Of a stretch of 21,140 bases of DNA, positions 9,430-18,105 are shown piece by piece (within the stretch, counting starts at the first letter, position 1; each line of letters begins with the position of its first letter). This DNA is from Gracilariopsis chorda. Lineage: Eukaryota; Rhodophyta; Florideophyceae; Gracilariales; Gracilariaceae. The notes below the pieces were generated by a model. It had not been told where the DNA came from, searched no databases, and worked only from the letters and a program-made list of their open reading frames with translations. The position numbers were made by a program, and so were the translations under genes. The stretch lies in the NCBI GenBank assembly GCA_003194525.1, contig NBIV01000889.1, positions 1 through 21,140 on the forward strand. Direction: 5' to 3'.

Positions 9430-11051
9430 ATGAACTCGAAAGCCCTTCGTCGTCTTCTTCGTCTCTTCGTCTTCTTCGTCTTCTTCTTCCGCCAGTCTTT
9501 GTTCGTGGGCCTGTGCGCAGTTGGAGATATGAAGCACTCTAGCACAATATGCGCAGCTCTCAGCGTGCTTCTCTCCATCTTCGCATTGCTCTAGTACCGG
9601 ATCATTCGCCTGCAGCTCCCTGCGTTACAGTCAGCCCCCCTCGCAGATGAAATATCGTTTCTAGCGCCTCCACTCGTCCTGGCACTCGGTGCCATTGTGC
9701 AACGAAGCCTGCCACCAATTTGTTTCATTCCGCTGGTCATTTATCCCTCGCTCAGTGCATGTGTGCTTGCAGTTGCTCAACTGCTTTGCCTGTTCCTGCT
9801 AACTGCTCTTGTCATATGCTCCTCCAAAACCGACTTTGTTGGTGCATGCATTACATCACTGTTCTTGTTCATACTGGATGCTGTTGTACACTCTCGTTCA
9901 TCACATGTTTTGTTGTTTAAAGTACTCAAAAGTACGCTTCCCTCACTAACATTTGCGATTGCAATGACGTACTTTGCGATAATATCTGTAGCTCTAAACA
10001 CATTACGTCTTTCTCTTGACAAGCGCACTTGTCGGAAAAAGAAACCCCTCCTCATCATGTACAGTTTGGTCATGGCTTTCCTCGCATCACCAATTGTAGG
10101 ACAGCTCCCCCCATTCGTGCCACCACTACCACCTCCTAAACATTTTACCCTCCTTGCAAAGTCTCGTGATCCGAAGGGCTTGATCAGCGTTGTTGAGAAA
10201 CGAGGAGAATATCGAATGCTACTTGAGGATCTGTCCGTCTTGGGTGGTTATTTCGATGCCAGCAAGTACTACCCGGATTCCATATTCTCCCAATTCTATG
10301 TTCAGGAGGCAGTACGGCTTGTCGGACAGCGCAAAGACAACGCAACTGAACTATGTATTGGTCTGGGTATTGGAGTTGCTGCGAACACCCTTTCGAAACA
10401 TGGCGTCAAAGTAACTACTGTTGATATCGACCCGATCGTCGCACTTTACGCCCGCAAGTACTTCGGGCTCCAGATCCCTGTTCAAGTGGAGGACGCCGTG
10501 TCATATGTCACAAAACGTCCCATTCATTCTTTTGATTACGTGATCCATGAATTTTTCACAGGGGGCACAATGCCGTCCGCGCTGTTCTCAGTTCAGATGT
10601 TTGAACACGGCTTTTTAAACCAGAAGGCGTGTTGGCTGTCAATTTTGTTGGAGCTGTGGAGCTCCCACCAACACCTGCGTCACAAGCTTTGTCACTTGTT
10701 TCCCAAAGGATGACGAAGGTATTTGCGAAAGTGCGTGCGTTTTCAGATGGTGTAGATGCTCAAATTCACAACATTGTACTGTCCACATCCCCAGGGGAAG
10801 GCGATGTGGTGTTCAGGGAACCGGATGAACAGTATTTCCTCAGCTCTTCGATGAAAGGCCCTGCGCTAACCAGCTTTCAAGAGCACGAAATAGGTGAGGA
10901 ACAGTTAAAGGGGTGCAGTGATTCGTCGAGTGTGGCTTGGGTGATGTACCGGGGATTACTCGATATAGCTGAGGCACACCGAAACCTCATGCATAATATT
11001 CACCCCAAGCAATCATGGCCTGCTATATTGGCAGCTGAGAAGTGGAAATAA
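9430..11051 (+). pseudogene. Membrane-anchored spermidine-synthase-like methyltransferase, frameshifted
   Basis: In-frame ATGs at 9430 and 9529 are followed by a TAG at 9592-9594, then an open frame to 10713. Four hydrophobic spans (about 9720-9830, 9840-9890, 9945-10010, 10055-10110) suggest an N-terminal membrane region. A PABS/spermidine-synthase-like Rossmann domain follows: KGLISVVEKRGEYRMLLEDLS, LGGYFD, the nucleotide loop LCIGLGIGV (Gly near 10360), TVDIDP with the acidic residue that binds the cofactor ribose, and YVIHEFFTGG. The frame then shifts by one at a five-base T run (10612-10616); family sequence continues in the next frame (GVLAVNFVGAVELPPTP...) to the TAA at 11049-11051. 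One added T restores the phase. In true spermidine synthases a catalytic Asp sits in the DYVIHD-like motif; here it is Glu, so aminopropyl transfer is uncertain. It is inside the Harbinger element and its 3' end overlaps the converging minus-strand ORF. Confidence 0.72.
9446..9490 (+). repeat. CTTCGT/CTT-rich simple repeat
   Basis: A pyrimidine-rich microsatellite built on CTTCGT and CTT units. In the frame of the downstream methyltransferase-like gene it would code for a Phe/Val/Leu-rich run (RLFVFFVFFFRQ), so it may inflate the apparent N-terminus of that gene. Confidence 0.7.
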
Positions 11052-11699
11052 AGTACGCATATCAGACGCAGGTCGCTGCACATTAAGACTCCGGGAAAGC
11101 TTAGAAGAGGAGGATAAAGTTGTATTCATTGTTAGGAGTCCCGTATGAGTCGTGGGAACATGACGACGGAACATGTGCTCTAATCGCCGCCTGACAATGC
11201 AGGAGAATTTTTGTGAACAATGCTCTGCTCGGGTGTCTTGATAGAGCATGGCGCGGAGGGCGTCGCGAATGCAAGAAATAGATGGTTGTGGCGACAGTGG
11301 CACTTCTGCAAGCAGGTCATCCTCCGGTGCAAAAAGGCGGGGCAGCCTGGTAGTAAGAAAGCGTGCAAGATGTTCCCGGGTGACGGAATCGTGCATGGCA
11401 TCCTCCGAGCGGTGTGGTGGCGGTTCCTCAGAAGCAGCAGCAGCACACAGAACGGACATAGACTTAATTCAATTTGAAACGCGTTCTACGACGGCGCAAG
11501 CGGAGTCTAGAGCGGCGACTTTGGTCTCCAGGTCCGGAGTGGATGAGTCTATGATGTTTAGTAGAGCGTTTGCGTGGGCGTAGGCGTCGGCGATGTTGGC
11601 GTCGAGAAGCGTTGCATCGGAGTCCAGATTGACGTTAGCGGAGGAGTAGTGTGCTCCGAGAGAGCGTTTGTCGGAGAGTGTGGCGGAGATTGAGGCCAT
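11013..11699 (-). pseudogene. Unknown protein gene, 76 codons then TGA, with open continuation
   Basis: An ATG at 11699 (MASISATLSDKRSLG) opens a 76-codon frame ending at TGA 11471-11469. The same frame is open again down to 11013 and has protein-like composition for at least another 100 codons (HLARFLTTRLPRLFAPEDDL...). I suspect one helical protein with an internal stop, perhaps at a former Trp codon. I recognise no family. The start lies 20 bases after the stop of the 357-codon ORF on the same strand, and the 3' end overlaps the end of the methyltransferase-like gene. Confidence 0.4.
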
Positions 11700-11719
11700 T
11701 GGTGCGTTGGGTGCGATTT

Positions 11720-12793
11720 TCAACCATCAAGATTACGCATCAAACGTTCTGAACTTCCATGCAACACCTTCTTCTCCTGTTCACATGAAATATTTGTTAG
11801 CATGTCCTTAACTTTCAGAATAGCCTCCAACGTAGCCTTGGTGCTGCGAGCATGGGCTTCAACCGCTTCAAACCTAACTTTATCACGCTCCGCCTTCTCC
11901 ATTTCCCGCGCGACATGTTCGTCATGCGGTGTAAGCGCAGCAGCCAAAGATTCCAATCCTGAAGAATTAATGCGACTGTTGTCAGGTCTTGCGCGTTTCG
12001 ATCTAGACTGTGACACTGCGGGAGATCCAAAACCATACTGTGACACTTCTACAACAACTCCAGCTTCCTGTTTGAAATTACTTCGCAGCGCTCGAGTACA
12101 AAGCGGTTCCATAATTGGATGTAAATGAAGAAAACAAAAAGCGTACATAATATAGATCTTACCGTCTGCGTAGCTAACAAAAGCTTCAGGATCTCCCTGA
12201 CCTGATGCTTCGTACCTTGTTACACATGTTCCGTATAGACTTTTGAACTCCGCAAACTTGGGTTTAAGAATACCACCATCTCGTAAATGACTACGATTTG
12301 CCGGATTGATTGAACATATATCATCGCGCGTCACACCTCCACTTACTACAGAGATCGGCTCTGGCCGAAAATCAGGATCGTTGAATAGTGGGGCAATTGC
12401 TTCGGACCATGGGTCTTCCCTTTGCTTGTCGAGCTCTACTCTTTTCATGCAATCCATGAACTTTTCTCGAACGGAAACCATCCGAGCATCCACTAAAACA
12501 TGCAGTAGTCGATAGAACTCTACCGCCTCAAACGGCGGTCTACGCTGAAGTTGAGAAACAGAAGCGGACCTTTCAGCACCAAGCGGAGGTTCTCCAATAA
12601 CGATTTCACCATCAACGAAAACAGGTATATCGCCCTTCACCCATATCACTTCCTCATGGTCGCGAGCATTGCGCTTGATTCGTACAGTTGTGTTTCGTAG
12701 TCCATTAAAAAATGCGCAATCCAAGCTACTAGTGTCTCCACAACCATCAATTAGCTTACAAATTGTCGATAAGCTTACCTTTCGTTGTACCAT
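11720..12793 (-). CDS. Intact 357-codon ORF, probable second gene of the Harbinger element
   Basis: A complete ATG-to-TGA frame with no visible damage. The middle holds a conserved-looking block (DPWSEAIAPLFNDPDFRPEP, then SHLRDGGILKPKFAEFKSLY and GQGDPEAFVSYADGKIYIMY) that resembles, from memory only, lineage-specific proteins found in many copies in some algal and oomycete-like genomes. A basic patch (RSKRARPDNSR, about residue 265) looks like a nuclear signal, followed by a charged, probably coiled-coil C-terminus (MEKAERDKVRFEAVEAHARS). I cannot assign a Myb/SANT fold by eye. Its place near the right terminal repeat, opposite the transposase, is what is expected of the Harbinger partner protein, which binds DNA and helps the transposase reach the nucleus. 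That role is inferred from position. Confidence 0.7.
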   Translation of the reverse strand: MVQRKVSLSTICKLIDGCGDTSSLDCAFFNGLRNTTVRIKRNARDHEEVIWVKGDIPVFVDGEIVIGEPPLGAERSASVSQLQRRPPFEAVEFYRLLHVLVDARMVSVREKFMDCMKRVELDKQREDPWSEAIAPLFNDPDFRPEPISVVSGGVTRDDICSINPANRSHLRDGGILKPKFAEFKSLYGTCVTRYEASGQGDPEAFVSYADGKIYIMYAFCFLHLHPIMEPLCTRALRSNFKQEAGVVVEVSQYGFGSPAVSQSRSKRARPDNSRINSSGLESLAAALTPHDEHVAREMEKAERDKVRFEAVEAHARSTKATLEAILKVKDMLTNISCEQEKKVLHGSSERLMRNLDG

Positions 12794-12815
12794 TTTCGTT
12801 GCTAGAAGTTTGCGT

Positions 12816-13088
12816 TTAGTAGCCAGTTTTGCGTTTTTGTGCGCCTACAATATTCAAAGATTTGAGGGAAAGCTTGCAGTGTACGTTATCAAAGTGGCAT
12901 TGGTCTAGAATTTGGATGCCATGCTCTACACTTTTCGGTATCGTTAGCGATTGTTCTGCGATGTCGGTTTCCTTTCCAGTAGTTGCTGTCTTGTCATCAC
13001 TCGCTTGCTTTGGTGGGTCTTTATCGCCGTCATTTTGAGCGTCAGTTGTAGATAAGCGTGCGTGCGCTGGTAGGGAAAACGAGTTCAT
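12816..13088 (-). CDS. Unrecognised 90-codon ORF between ORF2 and the right terminal repeat
   Basis: ATG at 13088 (MNSFSLPAHARLS). The protein would be polar and Lys/Asp/Thr-rich (DAQNDGDKDPPKQASDDK) and so probably disordered. It could be a small gene, an upstream exon of the 357-codon ORF (different frame) or chance. No motif supports a function. Confidence 0.25.
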   Translation of the reverse strand: MNSFSLPAHARLSTTDAQNDGDKDPPKQASDDKTATTGKETDIAEQSLTIPKSVEHGIQILDQCHFDNVHCKLSLKSLNIVGAQKRKTGY

Positions 13089-13253
13089 GTTCTTGAATGT
13101 CACGAAGAACGTGGCATTCACTATGGAAGACAATTCGGAACACGGTTTCCGTTTTGTGGGGACTGCAGGCGCTGGTGGGTTGCAGTCGGAAGCGGAAACT
13201 GGAAACGAACGTATGCAATGTGTGATCTTCTGATTGGGTATCTACTGATTACC

Positions 13254-13293
13254 GATTTCGTAATCAGAGTTTCCTCAACTCATGAAACGCCCC
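13254..13293 (-). repeat. Right terminal inverted repeat, with TTA target duplication at 13294-13296
   Basis: The reverse complement starts GGGGCGTTTCATGAGTTGA and pairs with 5008-5047 at 35 of 40 positions. TTA follows directly, matching the TTA before the left repeat. Confidence 0.92.
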
Positions 13294-13296
13294 TTA

Positions 13297-13655
13297 GGCA
13301 GTTTCACATAAGATGGAAGAATGAGTTACGCGGACGCGCAGCCCAAACCGGAGAAGAATTGAAGAAAACCCTAGCTAGGTACGAATGCAGTTAAGATGCG
13401 AACCTAAGACCGGCTTTACCGGATCTTAAAGTTGGAGGACACGTCTTCGTGAGGACTGACTGCAAAGATGGAGAGTACGCCAAGGATGAGCACCAGCGCA
13501 GACGTTGGCATAAACTTGCACCGATCGCAACAGGACCATATGGAGTTGTCGAATTCGACGGAAATGCTGTAATAGTAAAGAAAGGAAACGAGGTATAACG
13601 CGTCTCACTCGACCGAATGGTGTGCGGCCCAAGCTCTAAAGCTGATGCACAGTGA
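13297..13655 (+). pseudogene. Ty3/gypsy integrase C-terminal half, continuing the gene cut at 5007
   Basis: Directly after the TTA, the plus strand gives RWKNELRGRAAQTGEELKK, then LKVGGHVFVRTD (the usual GDxVFV strand), HKLAPIATGPYGVVEFDGN, and RVSLDRMVCGP, a typical C-terminal SH3-like/GPY-type domain of gypsy integrases. Stops: TAA 13392-13394 at an aromatic position of the RYK..(F/Y)D motif, and TAA 13596-13598 at the Glu of the ERVSLDR motif. The frame ends at TGA 13653-13655. Phase agrees with the core half at 4430-5007. No clear chromodomain or LTR follows. Confidence 0.82.
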
Positions 13656-14422
13656 AAGGTGACTTCTCATGATCACATCGAGCCACATTAGCACCTGCAG
13701 CCGCTCGTCGCACCACAACGCGCCGACGTGCCGCAAAAAGTGGAGTTTGGCCCTACAAGATCTTCCACATGGCGCACGAGGCGCAATGAATGCCCCAAAA
13801 GCTTTGACAGATGCATATATGGCCCGAAGTATAGAAGTGGGCAATCATATAAGCCCAGCCTAAGTTGCCGGCCCTGAGGAGGCAACTGGCGGCGCTATGG
13901 TACAGAACAATGCTCCTCCCTCACAGAATCGCGAGGAGATCGTGCCTAAGCCAACCCAAGACACCCGGCCACACGGTCATCATAAAAGACGAGCCGGTGA
14001 GCCCGATTTTGATGAGCAGCAGCCACTTGCTGGAGGAAAATGATGGGGAGAACGCCACGCTGGACATACTGCCGTCGCGCGTTGATCCTCAAGCGCAGAA
14101 GCACCACGTTATCGCTACATCTTCGCGGAAGTAATCGTGCAGGATAGTAGAGATGTAAGAGCAGTAGCGGGACCCCTAAAAATGTTATTTCCGATGACTT
14201 GACGTTGGGGAAGGCCATAAAACAAAGGAGAAAGGCCCAAAACGCCGGGTACAGTACCACCGGAGAAGGAAGAGCCTCTATTGGCAAGTATCGAGCGGAA
14301 AGTGACGCCAAGTGCTTTGGAACCGCCAACCGAGTCGGAACAGCTGAGGAAGAAGGTGAAGGGAAGCGCCGAATCAGACGAAACCGTGAATTCTAGGAGA
14401 TTGGTCCAGGAACAGACCTCCG
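13656..14422. other. Stretch after the integrase; no supported gene
   Basis: Here the 3' end of the split gypsy element, including an LTR, would be expected. I could not identify an LTR boundary. Plus-strand frames at 13865-14134 and 14281-14484 are polar and low-complexity (KDEPVSPILMSSSHLLEEN; ALEPPTESEQLRKKVKGS) and could be traces of a disordered protein, without firm support. Confidence 0.3.
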
Positions 14423-15594
14423 TTAGCAGGCCTGACACGCACCGACTTGTGACGCGAGATCCCTCAACGATAGATGGTCGATAACGTCCAACAGACGACG
14501 GAACGTCTCTTGATTGGCTCTTGAGCCAAGTACAAAAGATAGGTCGAGTTGTCTCGCGTATCCAAGAGCAGTTGGGCAGATGTACCACAAACCGTATGTA
14601 TGATAGACGTCCCACAGGACACGAACAGCGATCTTGGCGATGAAGTCGGTGTAGAAGACTACCCAGTAGCCGGCGAACGGATCGTTCGTAACAGCTGAAC
14701 CCACGTAGTTCAAAGCAGGGAGAAGCTCCAGCGCAACCATGAGGACTCACGATTTCATTCCAATGCCTCAGGATAGATATATAGCGCCCCACGCTGGAAC
14801 GAAATCGCACGCAGTCAATCTCCAGCATCAGGTATGGCAGAAAGTACACAAGTCCTGATCTAGCGCACAGCTCTCTCCTTGGGACATATCTATAGAGAAT
14901 GTTGTGTTTGTGCAAGAAGCGGAACTCCGAACGAATCTTGGGGTTGTCGAAGCCAAATGCTGCATTGGAGGCGCCGACTCCATGTCACTGTCAAAACTCA
15001 AGGTGAGCCAGGTTCTTGGCATATGCGTAGGCTTCTCCGCCCATTGCGGGCATACCAGGTGTCAAAGCCCCAGTCATCGCTCAGGGGAACCGTCTCATTG
15101 ACGCAGCGCATGAGCATGTACACCAATCGCACGAATTGTGTGCTGGCCTCCGTTATCGACTCCCCATAATGGTGACTTGACGCGCTATCTGGCATGGCAA
15201 GGGGGCTCAAACAATCTTTCATGTATAGGAAAAACCATGGAACACCAGGAAGAAGTCTACTGGCGACAACGTAGCTCCCAATGAGATCCTCATTGCGGAC
15301 AGGTGCGGGGAAGAATCAAGGGGCTCGTGCATACAAGTTCAAACTGTGCAAATGGGCACGCCACACAAACTCAGATTAGGGAGGGAACGAACTTCCAGGG
15401 ATCGGTGGCTGCGGAGCGTATACGCCAGGAGGCGGAAGGTACGCAGGAACCGCTGGGACAGAAGAGCTTTGCGGCAACGGCGTCGTTTGTGACAAACGTG
15501 TCGGATGATGATCAGAAGCGGTCGCGTTCTGAGCAGGAGGGTCAAGATCGTCATAGGACGTCTTTCAATTCACGTAGGGTGGAATGTTACTCAT
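14423..15594 (-). pseudogene. Decayed gene of unknown function, Pro-rich N-terminus then helical body
   Basis: A likely ATG at 15594 (MSNIPPYVN) begins a frame that stays protein-like for about 190 codons to 15035, with stops TGA 15567-15565, TAA near 15380 and TGA near 15314. It encodes a Pro-rich segment (VPAYLPPPGVYAPQPPIPG) and a mixed hydrophobic segment (GSYVVASRLLPGVPWFFLYM, then STQFVRLVYMLMRCVNETVP). After a frameshift near 15030, protein-like sequence continues (NAAFGFDNPKIRSEFRFLHK, about 14960-14900; LVYFLPYLMLEIDCVRF), shifts again near 14740 and continues (FAGYWVVFYTDFIAKIAVRVLW; PTALGYARQLDLSFVLGSRA) to about 14460. Stop density is well below that of random sequence. I do not recognise the family; membrane association is possible. 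Confidence 0.45.
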
Positions 15595-16464
15595 TGTGAG
15601 AACACAAGAACGAACGAGAACAATTGAGAGAGTGAGGTCGGTACTGCCTGCGCATGTTGAACAACGAGAAGAGGTGCAGCGAAGTGCTTGGTGGACTCGC
15701 TTAATTGTGCACTTGCGTCGCGGGCGCTCCTCTCTTGAGAAAGAGGATGTGTAATACTTGGGATGCACTTCATTCGGAATGCCGAATATCCCCCAAGTTG
15801 AGGCGATGCAACTCATCAATGGATGCTGAGGTTAGCGATCCTAAGTGACATCTATGAGAAGAACAGTCTCGCCGGTGGCACAATAGTGCAGTTGTACACC
15901 TGTACCACTCTGGAACTTGTTGCCATATAAATGGTTGATAATTTTCGCTAGTGCCAAATAGTGGCCAACCACCTGTGTAGGCCTGACAGTGAAGCCACAA
16001 AGCTGCCCCCGTGGGCCCAGTAAAGGGAGGCCCAAGTGAAGGAGGCGGAGCCCAACCAAGAACGGACTTCTTATCCAAATGGTAAACTTGAGGAATTGTC
16101 AGTTGCTACGACAACGGAGCCCATAGCACCATCATCTAACGATATCTGAGCTACAGCTCTCTTTCCGAAGATGTTCTCACATTCCTGTCACCCCTGACCT
16201 CTTTTTCGCACCTTTTTCTTGGCATTGCGTGTTGTTTTCTTAGGCTATCCTGTGCTAAACTTGTCACCGGCATCTCCGGACCCTCCAACAGCTCGACCAT
16301 TTGTGCACTCAGGAGACGCCAACGTTTGCCACCCGAGACTTTGTTTGTAGTTCGTTGCCCGCAAGGCCGCGCCCGCTTAAGCGGTTACTCCGTGGCCATC
16401 CACCCTTGCTGACGAGACCTTACAGTCGTCGGTAAAATACCACAAAAAAGAACAACCAAAGTTT
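15595..16464. other. Stretch with weak minus-strand coding traces only
   Basis: The minus-strand frame 16059-15841 (FTVRPTQVVGHYLALAKIIN, then GVQLHYCATGETVLLIDV) has protein-like character and is in phase with the decayed gene downstream, so it could be part of the same or a neighbouring relic. No family recognised. 16080-16464 shows no gene. Confidence 0.25.
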
Positions 16465-17443
16465 TTGAACGGAGCTTTTGCGGTACCCAGAAGTGATAAG
16501 AAAACTCGGAGGCTGATTATTCACGCTCGTAATGCGAATAAAGTCTTTATAGCGCCTGGTGAGACTGTTTTACGAATCCCAGACCCCTTGTACGTTTGTG
16601 GAGGCCCTTTGAGCAAAAGCCACTTGTTGGTAAATCGGGTATGGACAATCAATTACACTGAATAAAGATACCGGAGTGGCTAAGCCGCTATTTTAGTTTA
16701 CCTCCGATAGAAAAGCGTGACTTAGAGCTATAAACGGTCATGCGTTATATGCCATGGGGTGGTCACTCTCTGTTTTCGTGGCACAAAAAATTCATTGGAG
16801 GCGGCTGGAGTCTGCCGGAATGTCACCAAGGGACGAGATAACGGGGACTACCGGCGTTTCGGAATTGAGCTATGGAGCGTTTGTTGATGATTACTTCTCC
16901 CATGGAAAAAACATGGGATGACCAATTAAAGCACTAAAGGCGGCTACAAGGGAATCTGAGTGATGTAGCTGCCGTGTCAACAACGACAGACGGTTTTCAT
17001 GGCCAAGGACAACAACTTGCGCCAAAGTTCTGGCACTCGAGGTTCACGAAAATGGGCTATTGTTTCCGAAATCGATATAGATGAGAGGTCTTATATCGCA
17101 AACGGTAAGCTTCGTGAGACAAAGACGCTGGAAATTGCATGAGCTGCTGTGTCTCTTGAAAATTTAGGCGTGGTTTCTTCTCTTACTTAGACCACTCCTC
17201 TTAGTGCTACAAATCGTTTATCGGTAGAGTGGATCTGGCTCCTGTACAGTTCAAACGACCAAGGTTTTGAGACGAGAACTCCAGCTTCTAGTCGACCTAT
17301 CTGGGTTGATAAGCATTTGCATCACCATACGATTTTGTGTCTATGTTGCGTCTACAGACGCACGTCTCTGGGGTTGTGGAGTTGTATATAGTCCGTTTGG
17401 AGACGCCCTACAACTGCTTTCTCAATCAACGGAACGCCAATTG
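16465..17443 (+). pseudogene. Retrotransposon reverse transcriptase and start of RNase H, multiply frameshifted
   Basis: Successive pieces in three frames keep the order of a reverse transcriptase. The fingers read GAFAVPRSDKKTRRLIIHAR (from 16471). After a frameshift, KIPEWLSRYFSLPP and MPWGGHSLFSWH (16665-16790) match the region after motif A and motif B. The catalytic box FVDDYF lies at 16880-16897 (Asp pair at 16886-16891). VLALEVHENGLLFPKSI (about 17025-17075) matches the connection. The RNase H start shows STDARLWGCGVVYSPFG (about 17365-17400). The motif A Asp is not visible (WTINYTE in place of a D-L-S/T-N-Y pattern). Many frameshifts and stops. The sequence style suggests an element with a tyrosine-recombinase-type (DIRS/Ngaro-like) polymerase; I am unsure of that subclass. 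Confidence 0.68.
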
Positions 17444-18105
17444 TGGTGCAATGCCCAAAGGGGAAAAACACCGAAAGACGTTCGGGATCTTCCTCTCACG
17501 AGGTGAACCCAGTTGGGTAGAGCCCTCCCAGAGGTGTCACGGCGAAGCCGGTTTGTAAGACCAGGGACACCTGTAGCGACTCGCGCAGGGAGGTGAAGGC
17601 GAAGAATCGGTATCCACGTGAGCGGGGTGTGATCCTCAGTAGAGGTATGTTTCCACGTAAGTGGGGGTGTGTGAGCGGATGGGCACACGAGGGCCGCGGA
17701 TAGCGGGAGGTGCTACCCTAAAAGGGGAAGAAGAAAGGGCGAAGTGGGTCGCGAGAGCGACGAACAGATACGGCGATGCCGGTAACAATACCCTATACAG
17801 GGCGAAACACCAATATGATTGGAACAATTATATTCCCAAGGATGGGCTTCTTTAGATGTGCAAGGGGGTTAGATGTCCCGTGGTTTACGGCGTTTCCCTC
17901 CAAGGAGGAGTAGAGCACGCGCGCAACCGGCAACAACTAGAGCCAATTCCCCAGGTTGGGGTCCCTTGTTGGGGAAGGTTTACTGGTGCGACGGCAGTGC
18001 GCCGTCGCACTAAGTACTAGCTTCCCAGAAATGGGTGTGTAAATAATAAATAATATTGACTAAAATACTCCACATTTCGTGGCAACATCCACTACTGTGG
18101 CCAAC
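17444..18105. other. Possible insertion separating two parts of an RNase H domain
   Basis: The 9-base word CGCCAATTG occurs at 17435-17443 and again at 18106-18114, between the two halves of an RNase H relic. The enclosed 660 bases are GC-richer and purine-rich at first, then AT-rich. They contain a polar open frame (17661-17855), a pair of imperfect 20-base repeats starting CCACGTGAGCGGGGTGTG (near 17615) and CCACGTAAGTGGGGGTGTG (near 17653), and a hairpin. I find no convincing inverted or LTR-like ends, so the nature of the insert is open. Confidence 0.35.
17986..18010. repeat. Perfect hairpin, 9-bp stem and 7-base loop
   Basis: GTGCGACGG, loop CAGTGCG, CCGTCGCAC. GC-rich stem inside the suspected insert, just before an AT-rich tract. 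Confidence 0.6.

Larger units (their letters stand above)
5008..13293. mobile_element. PIF/Harbinger transposon carrying host gene fragments
   Basis: Both ends are defined by matching terminal inverted repeats (5008-5047 and 13254-13293) flanked by TTA, the 3-bp target duplication typical of PIF/Harbinger elements. Removing the element with one TTA (8,289 bp, a multiple of three) rejoins the integrase reading frame on either side, which independently supports the boundaries. Contents left to right: transposase (+), PTH1 fragment (+), GALT fragment (-), an empty stretch, RING gene (-), membrane methyltransferase-like gene (+), small unknown ORF (-), 357-codon ORF (-). Harbingers normally carry a transposase plus a second DNA-binding ORF; the 5 kb between those two here resembles captured host DNA. 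The transposase is broken, so this copy is not autonomous. I cannot exclude that some inner parts arrived by later insertions. Confidence 0.88.

Noticed and set aside
161..13598. UAR read as Glu and UGA as Trp (changed nuclear code)
   Set aside because: Other stops sit at Arg and aromatic positions, and the long gag frame and the 357-codon ORF contain none.
14115..14915. 266-codon minus-strand open frame
   Set aside because: Only its first 55 or so codons agree with the protein-like decayed gene; after about 14740 the protein-like signal lies in another frame and this one is Ser/Arg/Cys-rich as expected of a shadow.
17968..18090. Short solo LTR starting TGTTG and ending CAACA
   Set aside because: Only about 120 bases, and the flanking 5-mers do not match as a target duplication should.
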